Assembly: GCA_046349615.1 (NCBI GenBank)
Contig: JAXMBZ010000009.1
Span: 62,001-126,000 of the forward strand
Reading direction: 5' to 3'
DNA from: JADJNY01 sp046349615
GTDB taxonomy: Bacteria > Planctomycetota > UBA1135 > GCA-002686595
Length of the DNA stretch: 64,000 nt
Shown here: piece after piece, positions 23,928-32,984 of the stretch
Position numbering within the stretch: position 1 is the stretch's first letter
Layout: each line of letters starts with the position of its first letter
The notes under the pieces: model-generated
The model's input: the letters and a program-made list of their open reading frames with translations, nothing else
Databases searched by the model: none
Told to the model about the DNA's origin: nothing
Program-made: the position numbers and the translations under genes

Positions 23928-24467
23928 ATGGAGCACCTCTCGCTCGTCCTCGCCGTCGCCGCCCTCGTCGTCGCGATCGCCGCGTTCCTGCGCGCGCGCG
24001 CCGGCGCGCCCGTCGAGGATCACGGCGCGGACGCGCGCCGACGCATCGAGAACCTCCGCGAGGAACTCACGGGCGAGCTCGCGCTCCAACGCCGCCTCCT
24101 CGCGCGCGTCGCGAGCGGCGAGCCGACCACGCGCGCGATGATCGAGGACGGCCGGCTCTGGGACGACGTCGACGCGCGCACGGCGCACGCGCCGTGGAAG
24201 GAAGGCCGGTGGCGCGCGCTCGACGTGCGCACGCCGCAGGAGACGGCGCGCGGGATCCTCGCGGGCGCGCTCCTGATCCCGGTCGACGAGCTCGAGGCGC
24301 GCGTGAAGGAGCTCCCGAAGGACGGCACGCCGCTGCTCGTCTACTGCGCGAGCGGCGGACGTTCGGCGGCCGCGTGCGAGTTCTTGAGCCGCGCGGGCTT
24401 CGAGGGGCTCTACAACCTCGAAGGCGGCGTCTCCGCGTGGCCGCACGGCACGGTGAAGCCGGGGTGA
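23928..24467 (+). CDS. Membrane-anchored rhodanese-domain protein
   Basis: This 179-residue protein has an N-terminal membrane helix (HLSLVLAVAALVVAIAAFLRAR). A charged coiled-coil linker of about 40 residues comes next. The rhodanese domain covers about 95-175, with ALDVRTPQE and the active loop VYCASGGRSAAA, in which Cys140 is the sulfur-carrying residue. The domain ends in NLEGGVSAWPHG, a typical rhodanese ending. It may transfer sulfur or detoxify thiosulfate or cyanide at the membrane. A TPR lipoprotein gene starts four bases after the stop, so the two form an operon. Confidence 0.9.
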   Translation: MEHLSLVLAVAALVVAIAAFLRARAGAPVEDHGADARRRIENLREELTGELALQRRLLARVASGEPTTRAMIEDGRLWDDVDARTAHAPWKEGRWRALDVRTPQETARGILAGALLIPVDELEARVKELPKDGTPLLVYCASGGRSAAACEFLSRAGFEGLYNLEGGVSAWPHGTVKPG

Positions 24468-24471
24468 CGCC

Positions 24472-25098
24472 TTGAACGAGCGACTCTCTTTGCGCGGAGC
24501 TCTCGTGAACGCACGACGACGCACGGACGACGGACGCGCGTGGACGACGTACCTCGCGATCGCGGCGCTCACTCTCGTCCTCGCCGCGTGCGGACCGAGC
24601 GCGGACGAAGAGGCCGCACGCGGACGCGAGCTCGCGCGCGGCGGCGACGCGGCGGGCGCGGCCGAGGCGTTCACGCGCGCGCTCGCGCGCCGCGACGACG
24701 ACGCGCTGCACCTCGAGCTCGCCCGCGCGCTCGCGCAGGCCGCGCGACCGCAGGACGCGCTGCGCGAGTACCAGCTCCTCCTGCGCCATCGTCCCGACGA
24801 CGGCGCGCTCTGGCTCGAGTTCGGCCGCTTCTCGGAGGGCTCGCAGCACGACTTGCGCGGCGCGGAGGCGGCGTACCGGCGCGCGACGGAGCTCGTGCCC
24901 GCTCACGCGGAAGCGCGGCTCTTCCACGGGCTCGTGCTCGTCCGGCTCGCCGACTACGAGGGCGCGAAGGCGGAGCTCCAGGCCGCGCTCTCGCTCGACG
25001 ACGGCAAGGCGGCGTGGCGCACGACGGCCGAGAACGCGATCGTCGAAGCGCATCTCCTGCAGCGCGACGCGGAGAAGAGCGCCCCCGGAGCGCGCTGA
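24472..25098 (+). CDS. TPR lipoprotein
   Basis: This 208-residue protein, read from a TTG, has a signal segment AAWTTYLAIAALTLVLAACG-like with a clear lipobox (LAAC). Four to five TPR-like helical pairs follow (AAGAAEAFTRALARRDDD, RAEAAYRRATELVPAHAEARLF and YEGAKAELQAALSLDDGK in part). It is probably tethered to a membrane and mediates protein contacts. The start is uncertain, because the signal could be reached from internal codons and the TTG is only four bases from the rhodanese stop. A DUF488 gene converges from the other side, seven bases away. Confidence 0.8.
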   Translation: MNERLSLRGALVNARRRTDDGRAWTTYLAIAALTLVLAACGPSADEEAARGRELARGGDAAGAAEAFTRALARRDDDALHLELARALAQAARPQDALREYQLLLRHRPDDGALWLEFGRFSEGSQHDLRGAEAAYRRATELVPAHAEARLFHGLVLVRLADYEGAKAELQAALSLDDGKAAWRTTAENAIVEAHLLQRDAEKSAPGAR

Positions 25099-25104
25099 CG
25101 CGAC

Positions 25105-25656
25105 TCACGCGCCGTCGAAGAGCGTCCCCTGTCGCGCGCGCCACACGAGCTCGCCGTGGTCGTCGCGTCCGACGCACGGATCGAGGACGTGCTTCGCGCG
25201 CTCGTGCACGGTGAGGAGGTGCACGACCTCGTGGCCTTGCGCGACGAGCCAGTCCGAGAGCACGCCGCGGTGACACTCGGTCGGGCGCGCCTCCGCGCAG
25301 AGGAGCGCGACCCGCGCCTCGCGCGCCGCGACGAGCACGCGCTCGACCGCCGCGCGGAACGCGGGCGTGCGTGTGTGGTCCGCGTACCCGCGCAGCGCCG
25401 CGTCGGCGAGCCCGAGGTTGCGCGACGCCGGCAGCGGCGCGCGATGGCCGCCGAGCGCCTCCTCGTGGCGATAGCGCACGCCGTGGAGGGCGAGATGCCG
25501 TTGGAGCGCGCTCTTCTCGAACTGCGGATGCCGCTGCGACACCGGGAAGCGCCGCACGTCGACGAGGAGCTCGATCGCGTCCTCGCGCAGGAGCTCGACG
25601 AGCTCGTCCGCGCTGCGGTTCGAATGACCGGCCGTGAAGAGCACCGCGCGACTCAC
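25105..25656 (-). CDS. DUF488 family protein
   Basis: This 183-residue protein has the DUF488 signatures. It starts FTAGHSNRSADELVELL, then DVRRFPVSQRHPQFEKSAL, and near the end LLCAEARPTECHRGVLSDWL, with a conserved Cys and a Cys-His pair. The family is widespread and of unknown biochemical function. The GTG start at 25656 overlaps the AraC stop (GTGA), which indicates translational coupling with the regulator. It also fits family alignments, which begin a few residues before GHSN. Confidence 0.9.
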   Translation of the reverse strand: MSRAVLFTAGHSNRSADELVELLREDAIELLVDVRRFPVSQRHPQFEKSALQRHLALHGVRYRHEEALGGHRAPLPASRNLGLADAALRGYADHTRTPAFRAAVERVLVAAREARVALLCAEARPTECHRGVLSDWLVAQGHEVVHLLTVHERAKHVLDPCVGRDDHGELVWRARQGTLFDGA

Positions 25657-26705
25657 TCGCGCTCCTCGCGCGCGGCGACGTCGTGCGGCGCACCCGCGGC
25701 GCTCGTCCCGTCGCCGCGGACGGGCGCCGAGGCCGCGGCGCGCGCACGTCCTTCGCGCCACGCCTTGGGCGAGCTCCCGACGAGCTTCTTGAACGCGCGG
25801 CTGAACGCAGCCTCCGAGCCGTAGCCGACGCGGTAGGCGACGTCGGCGATGGTCGCCTGTCCGTCGAGCAACAAGCTCGCCGCGAGCTGCATGCGCCAGC
25901 GCGCGAGGTACTGCATCGGCGCGAGCCCGACGAAGTGCGTGAAGCGCTCCGCGAGCACGGTGCGCGACGATGCGCTGTCGCGCGCGAGCTCGTCGAGCGT
26001 CCAGTCGTGCCGCGGGCGCGCGTGCAGCGCCGCGAGCGCGCGTCCGACGATCGGATCGCGCAACCCGGAGAACCAACCGGTGCTCTCGGGATCGACGCTC
26101 GCGAGGTAGCGGCGCACGGACTCGACGAAGAGGAGCTCGCTGATGCGCGCGAGCATGCACTCGCCGCCCGCGCGCCGCGCCTGCGACTCCGCGATCGCGA
26201 GCTGAACGAGCGCGCGCAGTCCGTCGCTCTCCGCGCCCGCGCGCAAGTGGAGCATGCGCGGCAGCGTCGCGAGCAGCGGATTGAACGGCCGCGCGTCGCA
26301 GCCGAGGAAGCCGCAGACGAGCTGCGCCGGCTCCGCGCCGCGATCGACGCCTTGCACGAAGCGGAACGGGAGGCGCTCCCCCGCGACCGAGCGCATCGCG
26401 GCGACGTCGGGCGGATTGCGCAGCCCGAGTTCGCTCGAGAACCCGTGCGCGTCGCCTTGCGGGAACGCGATCACGTCGCCGGCGACGAGTCGGATCGGCG
26501 GCTCGCCCGCGAGCCCGCCCCAGCATTCGCCGCGCGCGATCACGTGCCATTCGAGCACGTGCTGCGCGCCGGGGAGCACGACGTCGGCGAGCTCCGCCGC
26601 CTGCGGCGCTTCCGCCGCCCACGGCGCGTGCGCATCGACGAGGAAGAACACGGCGCCGCGAAGGCGCACGGCTTCCAGCACGGAGGAGAGCGGGTCGAAG
26701 CTCAC
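25653..26705 (-). CDS. AraC-family transcriptional regulator with cupin sensor domain
   Basis: This 350-residue protein has an N-terminal cupin ligand-binding domain (DPLSSVLEAVRLRGAVFF, GEPPIRLVAGDVIAFPQGDAH) of the AraC_binding type. The C-terminal double helix-turn-helix begins LDELARDSASSRTVLAERF and includes ATIADVAYRVGYGSEAAFSRAFKKLVGSSPKAWR. A GTG at 26759 would add 18 residues; I prefer 26705 because family members usually begin with a DPLS motif next to the start. It probably controls itself, the overlapping DUF488 gene or the divergent methyltransferase in response to an unknown small molecule. Confidence 0.9.
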   Translation of the reverse strand: MSFDPLSSVLEAVRLRGAVFFLVDAHAPWAAEAPQAAELADVVLPGAQHVLEWHVIARGECWGGLAGEPPIRLVAGDVIAFPQGDAHGFSSELGLRNPPDVAAMRSVAGERLPFRFVQGVDRGAEPAQLVCGFLGCDARPFNPLLATLPRMLHLRAGAESDGLRALVQLAIAESQARRAGGECMLARISELLFVESVRRYLASVDPESTGWFSGLRDPIVGRALAALHARPRHDWTLDELARDSASSRTVLAERFTHFVGLAPMQYLARWRMQLAASLLLDGQATIADVAYRVGYGSEAAFSRAFKKLVGSSPKAWREGRARAAASAPVRGDGTSAAGAPHDVAAREERE

Positions 26706-26902
26706 GCGAAGGATGGGGCGAGGTGCGGGAGGGGAGCGCGCGGACGCTCGATCAAGCACTCCGGTCGCGCGGTCATTCAGCGTAGCGGCGCGAGCGCCTA
26801 CCGTCCTCCACGTCGCGTTCGAGCGCTCCGGCAGGCGGAGTGATTCGCGCGCGATCCGTACGAGCCCGCGGTTCGGGCTCGCTCGTCTTGGAGACGTTGC
26901 TC

Positions 26903-27748
26903 GTGACCAACCCCGTGTCTTGTGTCGTCCCCACCTCTTCGTCCCCGTCCCCCTTCGAAGCCGTCAAGGCGCGCCAGCAGCAGGCGTGGAGCGCCGGCGA
27001 CTACTCCCTCGTCGGCGGCCTGATCGTGCTCGTCGCGGAGGAGCTCTGCGAACGCGCCGACCTCCGCCCCGGCGAGCGCGTCCTCGACGTCGCGACGGGC
27101 CACGGCAACACCGCGCTCGCTGCTGCACGGCGCTTCACGCGCGTCACCGGCGTCGACTACGTGCCGTCGTTGCTCGCTCGCGCGCGCGAACGCGCCGCGG
27201 TCGAGCGCCTCGCGATCGACTTCCACGACGGCGACGCGGAAGCGCTACCGTTCCCCGACGCGAGCTTCGACGTCGTGCTGTCGTCGTTCGGCGTGATGTT
27301 CGCGCCGGATCAGAAGCGCGCCGCGAGCGAGCTCGCGCGCGTGTGTCGTCCGGGCGGGCGCATCGCGCTCGCGAGCTGGACTCCCGCGAGCCCGATCGGC
27401 GGCATGTTCCGCACGACGGGCCGCTTCCTCCCGCCGCCTCCCGGCCTCGTCCCGCCGGCCGCGTGGGGCGACGAAGCGCACCTGCGCGAACTCTTCGGCG
27501 CGACCGCGCGCTCGATCGAATCGGAGACGCTCGCGTTCACGTTCCGCTTCGCGTCGTTCGAGCACTGGATGGAGGTCCTCGGCGGCTACTACGGCCCGAT
27601 GCGCAAGGCGTTCGAGGCGCTCGAGCCCGCGAAGCGCGCGGAGCTCGCGGCCGAGATCGAGCGCGTGATGCGCGCGAAGAGCCGCACGCAGGATGCGTCG
27701 CTCGTGTTCCCGAGCGAGTACCTCGTCAGCGTCATCACGCGCGCCTGA
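26903..27748 (+). CDS. Class I SAM-dependent methyltransferase
   Basis: This 281-residue protein has a UbiE-like Rossmann methyltransferase fold. Motif I is VLDVATGHGNTALAAARR, motif II is GVDYVPSLLARARERA, the acidic adenine loop is FHDGDAEALPFPDASFD, and the post-IV motif is ARVCRPGGRIALASW. The C-terminal half (SIESETLAFTFRFASFEHWMEVL) resembles members of unknown substrate. A GTG at 26903 is taken as the start. A further GTG at 26840 is in frame, but its sequence looks non-coding. It diverges from the AraC regulator, which may control it. Confidence 0.88.
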   Translation: MTNPVSCVVPTSSSPSPFEAVKARQQQAWSAGDYSLVGGLIVLVAEELCERADLRPGERVLDVATGHGNTALAAARRFTRVTGVDYVPSLLARARERAAVERLAIDFHDGDAEALPFPDASFDVVLSSFGVMFAPDQKRAASELARVCRPGGRIALASWTPASPIGGMFRTTGRFLPPPPGLVPPAAWGDEAHLRELFGATARSIESETLAFTFRFASFEHWMEVLGGYYGPMRKAFEALEPAKRAELAAEIERVMRAKSRTQDASLVFPSEYLVSVITRA

Positions 27749-27772
27749 GTCCACTCCGCGCGGGAGAAACGC

Positions 27773-27805
27773 GACGGCCGGCGGAGGGGAGCTCCGCCGG
27801 CCGTC
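27773..27805. terminator. Strong bidirectional terminator hairpin
   Basis: A perfect 14-base stem (GACGGCCGGCGGAG and its complement) with a five-base loop lies 24 bases after the methyltransferase stop, facing the convergent peroxiredoxin gene. Two further short GC repeats follow it. Confidence 0.7.
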
Positions 27806-27818
27806 GTCGTTCGATCGT

Positions 27819-27901
27819 CCCGAGCGGCGCGTGCCGCCCGATGATCCACACGGGCGACGTACGCCGCCCGAGGGATCCCCGAGCGGCGCGTACCGCCCGG
27901 G
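27819..27901. repeat. Direct repeat with internal hairpins
   Basis: Two 21-base copies differ at one position; each begins CCGAGCGGCGCGT and ends CCGCCCG. They lie near 27819-27840 and 27880-27900, with a related palindromic stretch (GGGCGACGTACGCCGCCC) between. Together they fill the space between two convergent genes. Confidence 0.55.
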
Positions 27902-27907
27902 AGGGGA

Positions 27908-28366
27908 TCACTTGAGCTTCTTCAGCGCGTCCTGGAGCTGCGTGAAGTCGCGCGCTTCCGGCGTCTTCTCCTGCACCTGGACGTACGCGACCTTGCCGGT
28001 CTTGTCGACGACGACCGTCGCGCGGTGGCTGATGAACGGCACCTTCGGGTGCTCGAGGCCGAACTTCTTCGTCACCTCGAGCATCGGGTCCGCGAGGAGG
28101 TCGTACTTGATGCCGCGCTCCTTCTTGAACGCCTTGTGCGACCACGTCGAGTCGCGCGAAATGCCGACGACGACGGTGTTCGGGTGTTCGAGGACGGGCT
28201 CCTTGCTGATCTTGCAGAGCTCGCCTTCGCAGGTCGGGCTCCAGTCGAGCGGGTACCACATGAGCACGACGTTGTTCTTGCCCTTGTGGTCGGAGAGCTT
28301 GAATTCCTTTTCGTCCTGCGTCTTCAGCGTGAAATCGGGCGCGGTGGTGCCGACGTCGATGGGCAT
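27908..28366 (-). CDS. Peroxiredoxin (AhpC/TSA family)
   Basis: This 152-residue thioredoxin-fold peroxidase has the motif YPLDWSPTCEGELC. The peroxidatic Cys46 sits in the Pro-x3-Ser-x2-Cys arrangement, with Ser in place of the usual Thr. Cys51 is nearby. The later R in FISHRATVVVD matches the family arginine. It reduces hydrogen or alkyl peroxides in the cytoplasm. The short spacing of the two Cys is unlike classic 2-Cys enzymes, so the recycling partner is unclear. The ATG at 28366 begins the family-typical MPIDVGTTAPDF. Confidence 0.9.
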   Translation of the reverse strand: MPIDVGTTAPDFTLKTQDEKEFKLSDHKGKNNVVLMWYPLDWSPTCEGELCKISKEPVLEHPNTVVVGISRDSTWSHKAFKKERGIKYDLLADPMLEVTKKFGLEHPKVPFISHRATVVVDKTGKVAYVQVQEKTPEARDFTQLQDALKKLK

Positions 28367-28537
28367 GGGGTCCTCCGTGTTCGTCTCGGGGTTCGTCGTG
28401 GGTCTCGCGGCGCGGGGCGTTCCGGCCGCAGCGGGTTCCTTGCGAGCGCGCGAGGATAGCTCCCGCACGCGCGAGCATCGAGCCCCGACGCGCGCCGGGC
28501 CCTTGACTTCGACGATCGATTGCGGGATCTACGCGCA

Positions 28538-29350
28538 ATGCACCTCGCCGAGCTGCCCGCCGCCATCCGCGCCGACGTCGAGTTCTCCGTCCACGCGGCG
28601 CGCACGGCCGGAGCGCGCGTGCTCGCGCTGCGCGCGACGGGCCGTTGGAGCGATTCGATGCTCGCCGACGTCGGCGACCAGGCCGCGGACGGCTACATCC
28701 AAGGGCTCGTGCGCGGGCGCTACCCCGCCGACGGGATCCTCTCCGAGGAGACGGTCGATTGCGGCGAGCGCCTCGCGAAGGAGCGCGTGTGGATCGTCGA
28801 TCCGCTCGACGGCACGCGCGAGTACAGCCAACTGCGCGAGGACTGGGCCGTGCACGTCGCGCTCGTCGTCGGCGGCCGCCCCGTGCTCGGTGCGGTCGCG
28901 CTGCCCTCGCAGGAGCGCGTGCTCTGGGGCGTGTACACGCCCACGCTGACGTGCGGCGGACTCGAAGGACCGGGAACGATCAGCCACGGGAGCGATCCGA
29001 CGCCGCGTCCCGTGCGCATCGCGATGAGCCGCAGCCACACGCCGTCGTGGATGCCGCGCTTCAAGGAGGCGCTCGGCGCGGAGCTCGTGCTCTCGGGCAG
29101 CGTCGGCAACAAGGTCGGGCTGCTCCTGCTCGGCTCCGCCGACGTGTACGCGCACCGCCGCGGGCTCAAGGAGTGGGACACGTGCGCGCCCGAGGTCGTC
29201 GCGCGCGCGCTCGGTTGGCACGTTTCGAAGCTCTCGGGCGCCGAGCAGCGCTACAACCAGGCCGATCCGCGCATCGACGAGTTCCTCTGCTGCCGTCCCG
29301 CCGATCGCGAGCGCGTGATCGCGACGCTGCACGCGGCGACGGCGAGCTGA
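28538..29350 (+). CDS. Inositol-monophosphatase-family phosphatase, CysQ-like
   Basis: This 270-residue protein has the metal-binding signatures of the FIG superfamily. It shows the ILSEE block, then the DPLDGTREY motif, and later EWDTCAPE, the second signature with the third-metal Asp. The length fits CysQ, the 3'(2'),5'-bisphosphate nucleotidase that recycles PAP from sulfate assimilation. Inositol monophosphatase activity cannot be excluded from the sequence. A promoter-like TTGACT (28503-28508) precedes the gene. The CysC and sulfatase-fold genes elsewhere in the window support a role in sulfate metabolism. Confidence 0.85.
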   Translation: MHLAELPAAIRADVEFSVHAARTAGARVLALRATGRWSDSMLADVGDQAADGYIQGLVRGRYPADGILSEETVDCGERLAKERVWIVDPLDGTREYSQLREDWAVHVALVVGGRPVLGAVALPSQERVLWGVYTPTLTCGGLEGPGTISHGSDPTPRPVRIAMSRSHTPSWMPRFKEALGAELVLSGSVGNKVGLLLLGSADVYAHRRGLKEWDTCAPEVVARALGWHVSKLSGAEQRYNQADPRIDEFLCCRPADRERVIATLHAATAS

Positions 29351-29425
29351 ACGCGGCGGCGGCGCAGGGAGTTCGTCGCGCACGACGACTCGGCGTGCGC
29401 CCGCAGGGACTTCGGTCGGACGCGC

Positions 29426-29941
29426 TCAGCGCGGCGCGAGCTCGAGCCCGGCGGCCTCGAACAGGCGCGACACCTCGGGCTCGACGGAGCTCGACGTCAG
29501 CACGCCCAGGCGGCCCTTCTCTTCCTCGAGCGCGGCGCAGTGGATCTCGATCTGCAGGCACTCGTAGCAGATCAGCATGTCGAGCACCTTCCCGTCCTTG
29601 ACCGCGCGGATGCCGTGCCGTGGGTTGAAGCACGCCGCGACGCGTCCGTCGCTCTCCTGCACGCCGCGCAAGACGAGCTCGACGAGCTCCGAGCGCGTCG
29701 CCTCGTCGTTCAACGGCGCGTGTCCGAGGATCGCGTAGCCGTGGAAGTCGCGCTCGGCGGGGAGCACGGTCCCGCGCTCCTTCGAAGACGTCGGATCGAG
29801 CGTCAGGATCTCGAGGCTGTCGGGGAAACGCAGCGTCCGGATCACGCTCGTCGGGAGCTTGTCCTCGACCGAGTTGCGGAACGTGACGCAGCCGAGGACG
29901 ACGAGCGCCAGCGCGACGACCGAAGCGAGGACGACTTTCAT
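29426..29941 (-). CDS. Hypothetical lipoprotein, 171 residues
   Basis: A signal sequence with a lipobox (VVLGC, Cys18) is followed by a soluble domain with CFNPRHGIRA and later LICYECLQIEI. Four Cys are conserved-looking in the pairs ACF and CYEC. I have the impression that the CF.PRHG motif recurs in unknown bacterial proteins, but I cannot name the family. It starts 22 bases after the upstream protease gene and should be in the same operon. The protein is probably anchored on the periplasmic face of a membrane. Confidence 0.75.
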   Translation of the reverse strand: MKVVLASVVALALVVLGCVTFRNSVEDKLPTSVIRTLRFPDSLEILTLDPTSSKERGTVLPAERDFHGYAILGHAPLNDEATRSELVELVLRGVQESDGRVAACFNPRHGIRAVKDGKVLDMLICYECLQIEIHCAALEEEKGRLGVLTSSSVEPEVSRLFEAAGLELAPR

Positions 29942-29963
29942 GCCGCGGATCCGTGCGTTCGGT

Positions 29964-31556
29964 TCACTTCTTCTTCCTCGGATCCTCGATCGCGAGCGTG
30001 AACTTCTTCCACGCGTTCTGGAGCTCCGTGAGGTCGACGCCTTGGAACGCGGCCTCGAGCGCCTTGTTGCGCGCGGTGAGCCCGGCGCCGCCGCGGATCC
30101 CCGCGTCCTCGCGCTGTGCGTCGGTGAGCTTGGCGAGTTCCTCCGCGTACGACGCCTTCAACGTGTCGAAGTACGTCGGGAGGATCTTCGCCCACTCGGG
30201 CTTCTTCGCGACCTCGTCGCTCTTGCGCAGGAAGTAGATCATCGACCAGCCCTGCGCGTAGCAGAGGTGCACCTTGTCCGGCTGGTAGTACTGAGGCTGC
30301 TCGTAGCGGATCATCTCTTCCCAGGGGATGAACTTCTCCTCCGCGACGTTCTGTTGGATCGTCTGTACGCGCCACGGATTCGGCCCGATCCCGCGCAACT
30401 TGCCGTCCTTGAGCTGCGCGCCGGAGAAGTAGTCGCCGGTGCCCTCGTTGAACCAGGTGTGCGGCGGGAGCTCGCCCGTCGAGTAGTGGATGTATTGGTG
30501 GAACGCCTCGTGGTAGAGCACGATGAACGTGTCCGCGTCGTTCACCTGGTGGTTCTTCTCGACCTTCTGCGCGTCGTAGAACACGAGCTCCTCGTCGACC
30601 CAGTTCCAGTAGCCCGCGGTGCCCGGACGACCGCCGTAGCTGTGGTACTCGTCCTTCGACTTGCACACGCGCACGGTCGACACGGCCTCGACGGGCTTCG
30701 CGGGCGGGAAGAGCTTCTCGTACTCCTTGCGGATGAGTTCGAGGTCGCGCAGCAGCCGGCGCACGAGCACTTGGTCCGGCGTGTCGTACACGACGATGTA
30801 GTTCTCGGTGTCCTCGGCCTTCCAACCGCGCACGAGGTCCATGCGGACCTTGACGCGGAAATCGATCCCCTTGAGCGGCTTGCGCGCGTAGAAGAGCTTG
30901 ATCTTGTCGGGGCTCTTCTCCTCGGGTTCGTCGATGTCGACGTGCTCGGCGGTGTAGCGCCAGATCTTGACCTGCTCCTTCAGCTCCTTGTCGAGGCAGG
31001 TGCCGACGATCGCGATCGTGCGCGTGCCGTTCTCGTAGGCGTACACCCAGCCCGCGGCGCCGCCGCCCTTCTTCGGCGTCAGCGTGAACTCGCGCGCCTT
31101 GTACCCGTGGCGCTCCTTCGCATCGACCGGCGCGCCGAGCACCCAACCCTGGAAGCGCGCGGCCATGAAGCGCTCGATCGAGTCGAGCGGCTTCTCGTCC
31201 GCTTCCTTGTCCGAGGTCTGGCTCCCACCTTCCGGCGGCGGAGCGAGCTCACCGCCCGTCGACGTCTTGCGCGGCGGAGCCTTCTCCAGCCAGACGAAGT
31301 TCATCTCCGGCCGCATCGACTTCTTGTCCTTGGGATCCGCCGGCAGCTTCTCGGCGAAGGAGAGCACGACGTACTCCTCGCTCGGCGGGAGCGGGATCTC
31401 CTCGTAGTTGCGCGCGCGTTGGAACGTGAGCCCGAGGTCGGTGCGCTTCTCGGTCGTGTAGCCGCCCTGCGCGGACGCGGACGAAACGAGCGAGACGCAG
31501 GCGAAGAGCGCGATCGCGGCCGCACGGCCGAACCACGTGGAGAACCGGGATTGCAT
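29964..31556 (-). CDS. Secreted gluzincin-type metalloprotease-like protein
   Basis: This 530-residue protein has a signal peptide ending in SSASAQ. A C-terminal zinc-protease-like domain contains YHEAFHQYIHY (HExxH, His349, Glu350, His353) and WFNEGTGDYF (Glu371 as the third ligand). This is the gluzincin arrangement seen in DUF1570-type proteins. The N-terminal 250 residues show beta-rich repeats without known motifs. It probably acts in the periplasm or outside the cell. The ATG at 31556 starts the signal peptide; a TACAAA box seven bases upstream suggests leaderless transcription. A lipoprotein gene follows in the operon. Confidence 0.8.
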   Translation of the reverse strand: MQSRFSTWFGRAAAIALFACVSLVSSASAQGGYTTEKRTDLGLTFQRARNYEEIPLPPSEEYVVLSFAEKLPADPKDKKSMRPEMNFVWLEKAPPRKTSTGGELAPPPEGGSQTSDKEADEKPLDSIERFMAARFQGWVLGAPVDAKERHGYKAREFTLTPKKGGGAAGWVYAYENGTRTIAIVGTCLDKELKEQVKIWRYTAEHVDIDEPEEKSPDKIKLFYARKPLKGIDFRVKVRMDLVRGWKAEDTENYIVVYDTPDQVLVRRLLRDLELIRKEYEKLFPPAKPVEAVSTVRVCKSKDEYHSYGGRPGTAGYWNWVDEELVFYDAQKVEKNHQVNDADTFIVLYHEAFHQYIHYSTGELPPHTWFNEGTGDYFSGAQLKDGKLRGIGPNPWRVQTIQQNVAEEKFIPWEEMIRYEQPQYYQPDKVHLCYAQGWSMIYFLRKSDEVAKKPEWAKILPTYFDTLKASYAEELAKLTDAQREDAGIRGGAGLTARNKALEAAFQGVDLTELQNAWKKFTLAIEDPRKKK

Positions 31557-31638
31557 ACGCACGTTTGTAGCGCCGGAGCGTTCGAACGGGCAAGCCGACC
31601 CGTCCGAATCGCATCGGGGCGCGACCACGCCGCGTGCG

Positions 31639-32487
31639 TCAGATCTGCACTTTGAGCGGCTTGATCGCGAGCACGCCCGCGAGGAGCGACGCGACGACGA
31701 ACACGAGGAGCACGCCCTCCGCTCCGCCGGGGAACCATCCAAGGCGGGAATCGGGGTACGCGAACGCGATGCGCGAGAAGGGCGAGTTCGCGTCGAGCGC
31801 GTCCTCCGCCGGCCAGAGCAGCGCGGAGAAGAAGCCCTTCCCCCGCTCACCCTGCATCCGGCGTTCGGCGGTGCCCGCGACGAGCGCCTTCGTCTCGCGC
31901 GTGCCGTCGGGGAGCGTGACGGCGATCGTGTACGCGCCCGGGGCGCGCGCGACGACCTCCTGGAACGCCCGACCGTGGACGCGCACGAGCGGCGAGATCG
32001 GCTCGACGCCGGGCGGATACTCGATCGCGAGGCCGCGCGCGAGCTCGGCGTGCGCGCTCTCGAGCTCGATCGTGATCAGCGTTCCGGCTCCGGGGGCCAC
32101 GTGTTCGCCCGCGGCGCGCACCTCGACGGGCGCAAACCCGTAGCGCACGACGCACTGCGCGACGACGAACGCGAACGGCAGCGAGAGCGGCACGAACGGG
32201 AGCAGGTTGAGCGCGAGGTAGGCGACGTTGCGCCCGAGCACCTTGAGGATCGCCTTCGACGCGACGCGCAGGTCGTCCTGGTAGAGGCGGATCTCGATCA
32301 TGCCCGCCCAGATCTTGTCCTTCGCCGTGCGGATCCCCTTCTGCCAGCTGATGCGCTTGAAGACGAGCAGCGCGAGCACGCCGAAGACCGCGCTCAGCAG
32401 GATCAACGCCGCGGGCCGCCCGAAGAGCTCGAGCGGGTAGAGCAGCGCGTCGAACGTCGCGCTCACGGCGTGGTTGATCGAGTTCAT
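31639..32487 (-). CDS. Conserved-type integral membrane protein (possible Oxa1/EMC3-like fold)
   Basis: This 282-residue protein has a first helix (PAALILLSAVFGVLALLVF). A strongly amphipathic segment follows (QKGIRTAKDKIWAGMIEIRLYQDDLRVASKAILKVLGRN), then two to three further helices and a C-terminal helix (LLVFVVASLLAGVLAIKPLKV). The charged helical hairpin between helices one and two recalls DUF106/EMC3-type insertases, but the similarity is only in layout, so I give no firm name. A periplasmic beta domain may lie between residues 110 and 215. No enzyme motif is visible. Confidence 0.7.
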   Translation of the reverse strand: MNSINHAVSATFDALLYPLELFGRPAALILLSAVFGVLALLVFKRISWQKGIRTAKDKIWAGMIEIRLYQDDLRVASKAILKVLGRNVAYLALNLLPFVPLSLPFAFVVAQCVVRYGFAPVEVRAAGEHVAPGAGTLITIELESAHAELARGLAIEYPPGVEPISPLVRVHGRAFQEVVARAPGAYTIAVTLPDGTRETKALVAGTAERRMQGERGKGFFSALLWPAEDALDANSPFSRIAFAYPDSRLGWFPGGAEGVLLVFVVASLLAGVLAIKPLKVQI

Positions 32488-32684
32488 GGGGACGTCGTCG
32501 TCGACGCACGAGCCGCGTCGAGCCCGCGATCATCGCATCGAGTGCGGGCCTCGCGCCAGCCGGGAGGGCGCGCACGGCCTCACTGCATCGCGCGGCGCCG
32601 CACCCGTGGAGAACGCTCGACTCGTCGAGCCCGAAGCCCTCGACCGATGGAGGACGGGGACGACTCTGCGCACGGTTCCGCAGC

Positions 32685-32888
32685 TCAGCTGATGTAGCCG
32701 AGCCCGCGGAGCTTCTCGGTGATCTCCGCGTCCGATTTCGCGCCCTCGAACTGCTGCACTTCGCGCTCGAGGACGTGTTGGATGAACTCCTCGTGCGAGG
32801 CATAGCCCGCCACCTGCGCGATCTTCTTGACGCGCTCGAGGAGCTCCTTGTCGACCTTGATCTTGTTGTCGCTACCGAAGAGGCCCAT
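32685..32888 (-). CDS. Small protein with RHH-like N-terminus and LxxLGY C-terminus
   Basis: This 67-residue protein reads MGLFGSDNKIKVDKELLERVKKIAQ at its start, split around a possible beta strand, then HEEFIQHVLEREV. This is similar to a ribbon-helix-helix pattern. It ends in KLRGLGYIS, a C-terminal LxxLGY motif found at the end of many otherwise unrelated bacterial proteins. A TAGGAT box nine bases before the ATG points to a nearly leaderless message. The function is unknown; DNA binding is possible. Confidence 0.75.
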   Translation of the reverse strand: MGLFGSDNKIKVDKELLERVKKIAQVAGYASHEEFIQHVLEREVQQFEGAKSDAEITEKLRGLGYIS

Positions 32889-32984
32889 GGGACCGAAATC
32901 CTACCCCGAGGAGCGCGGGCGGGCACGCACGGGAGCCCCGCGTCCCTCGACCGGCGCGCGGAAGGCGCGTAGAACCGCGCGCGC

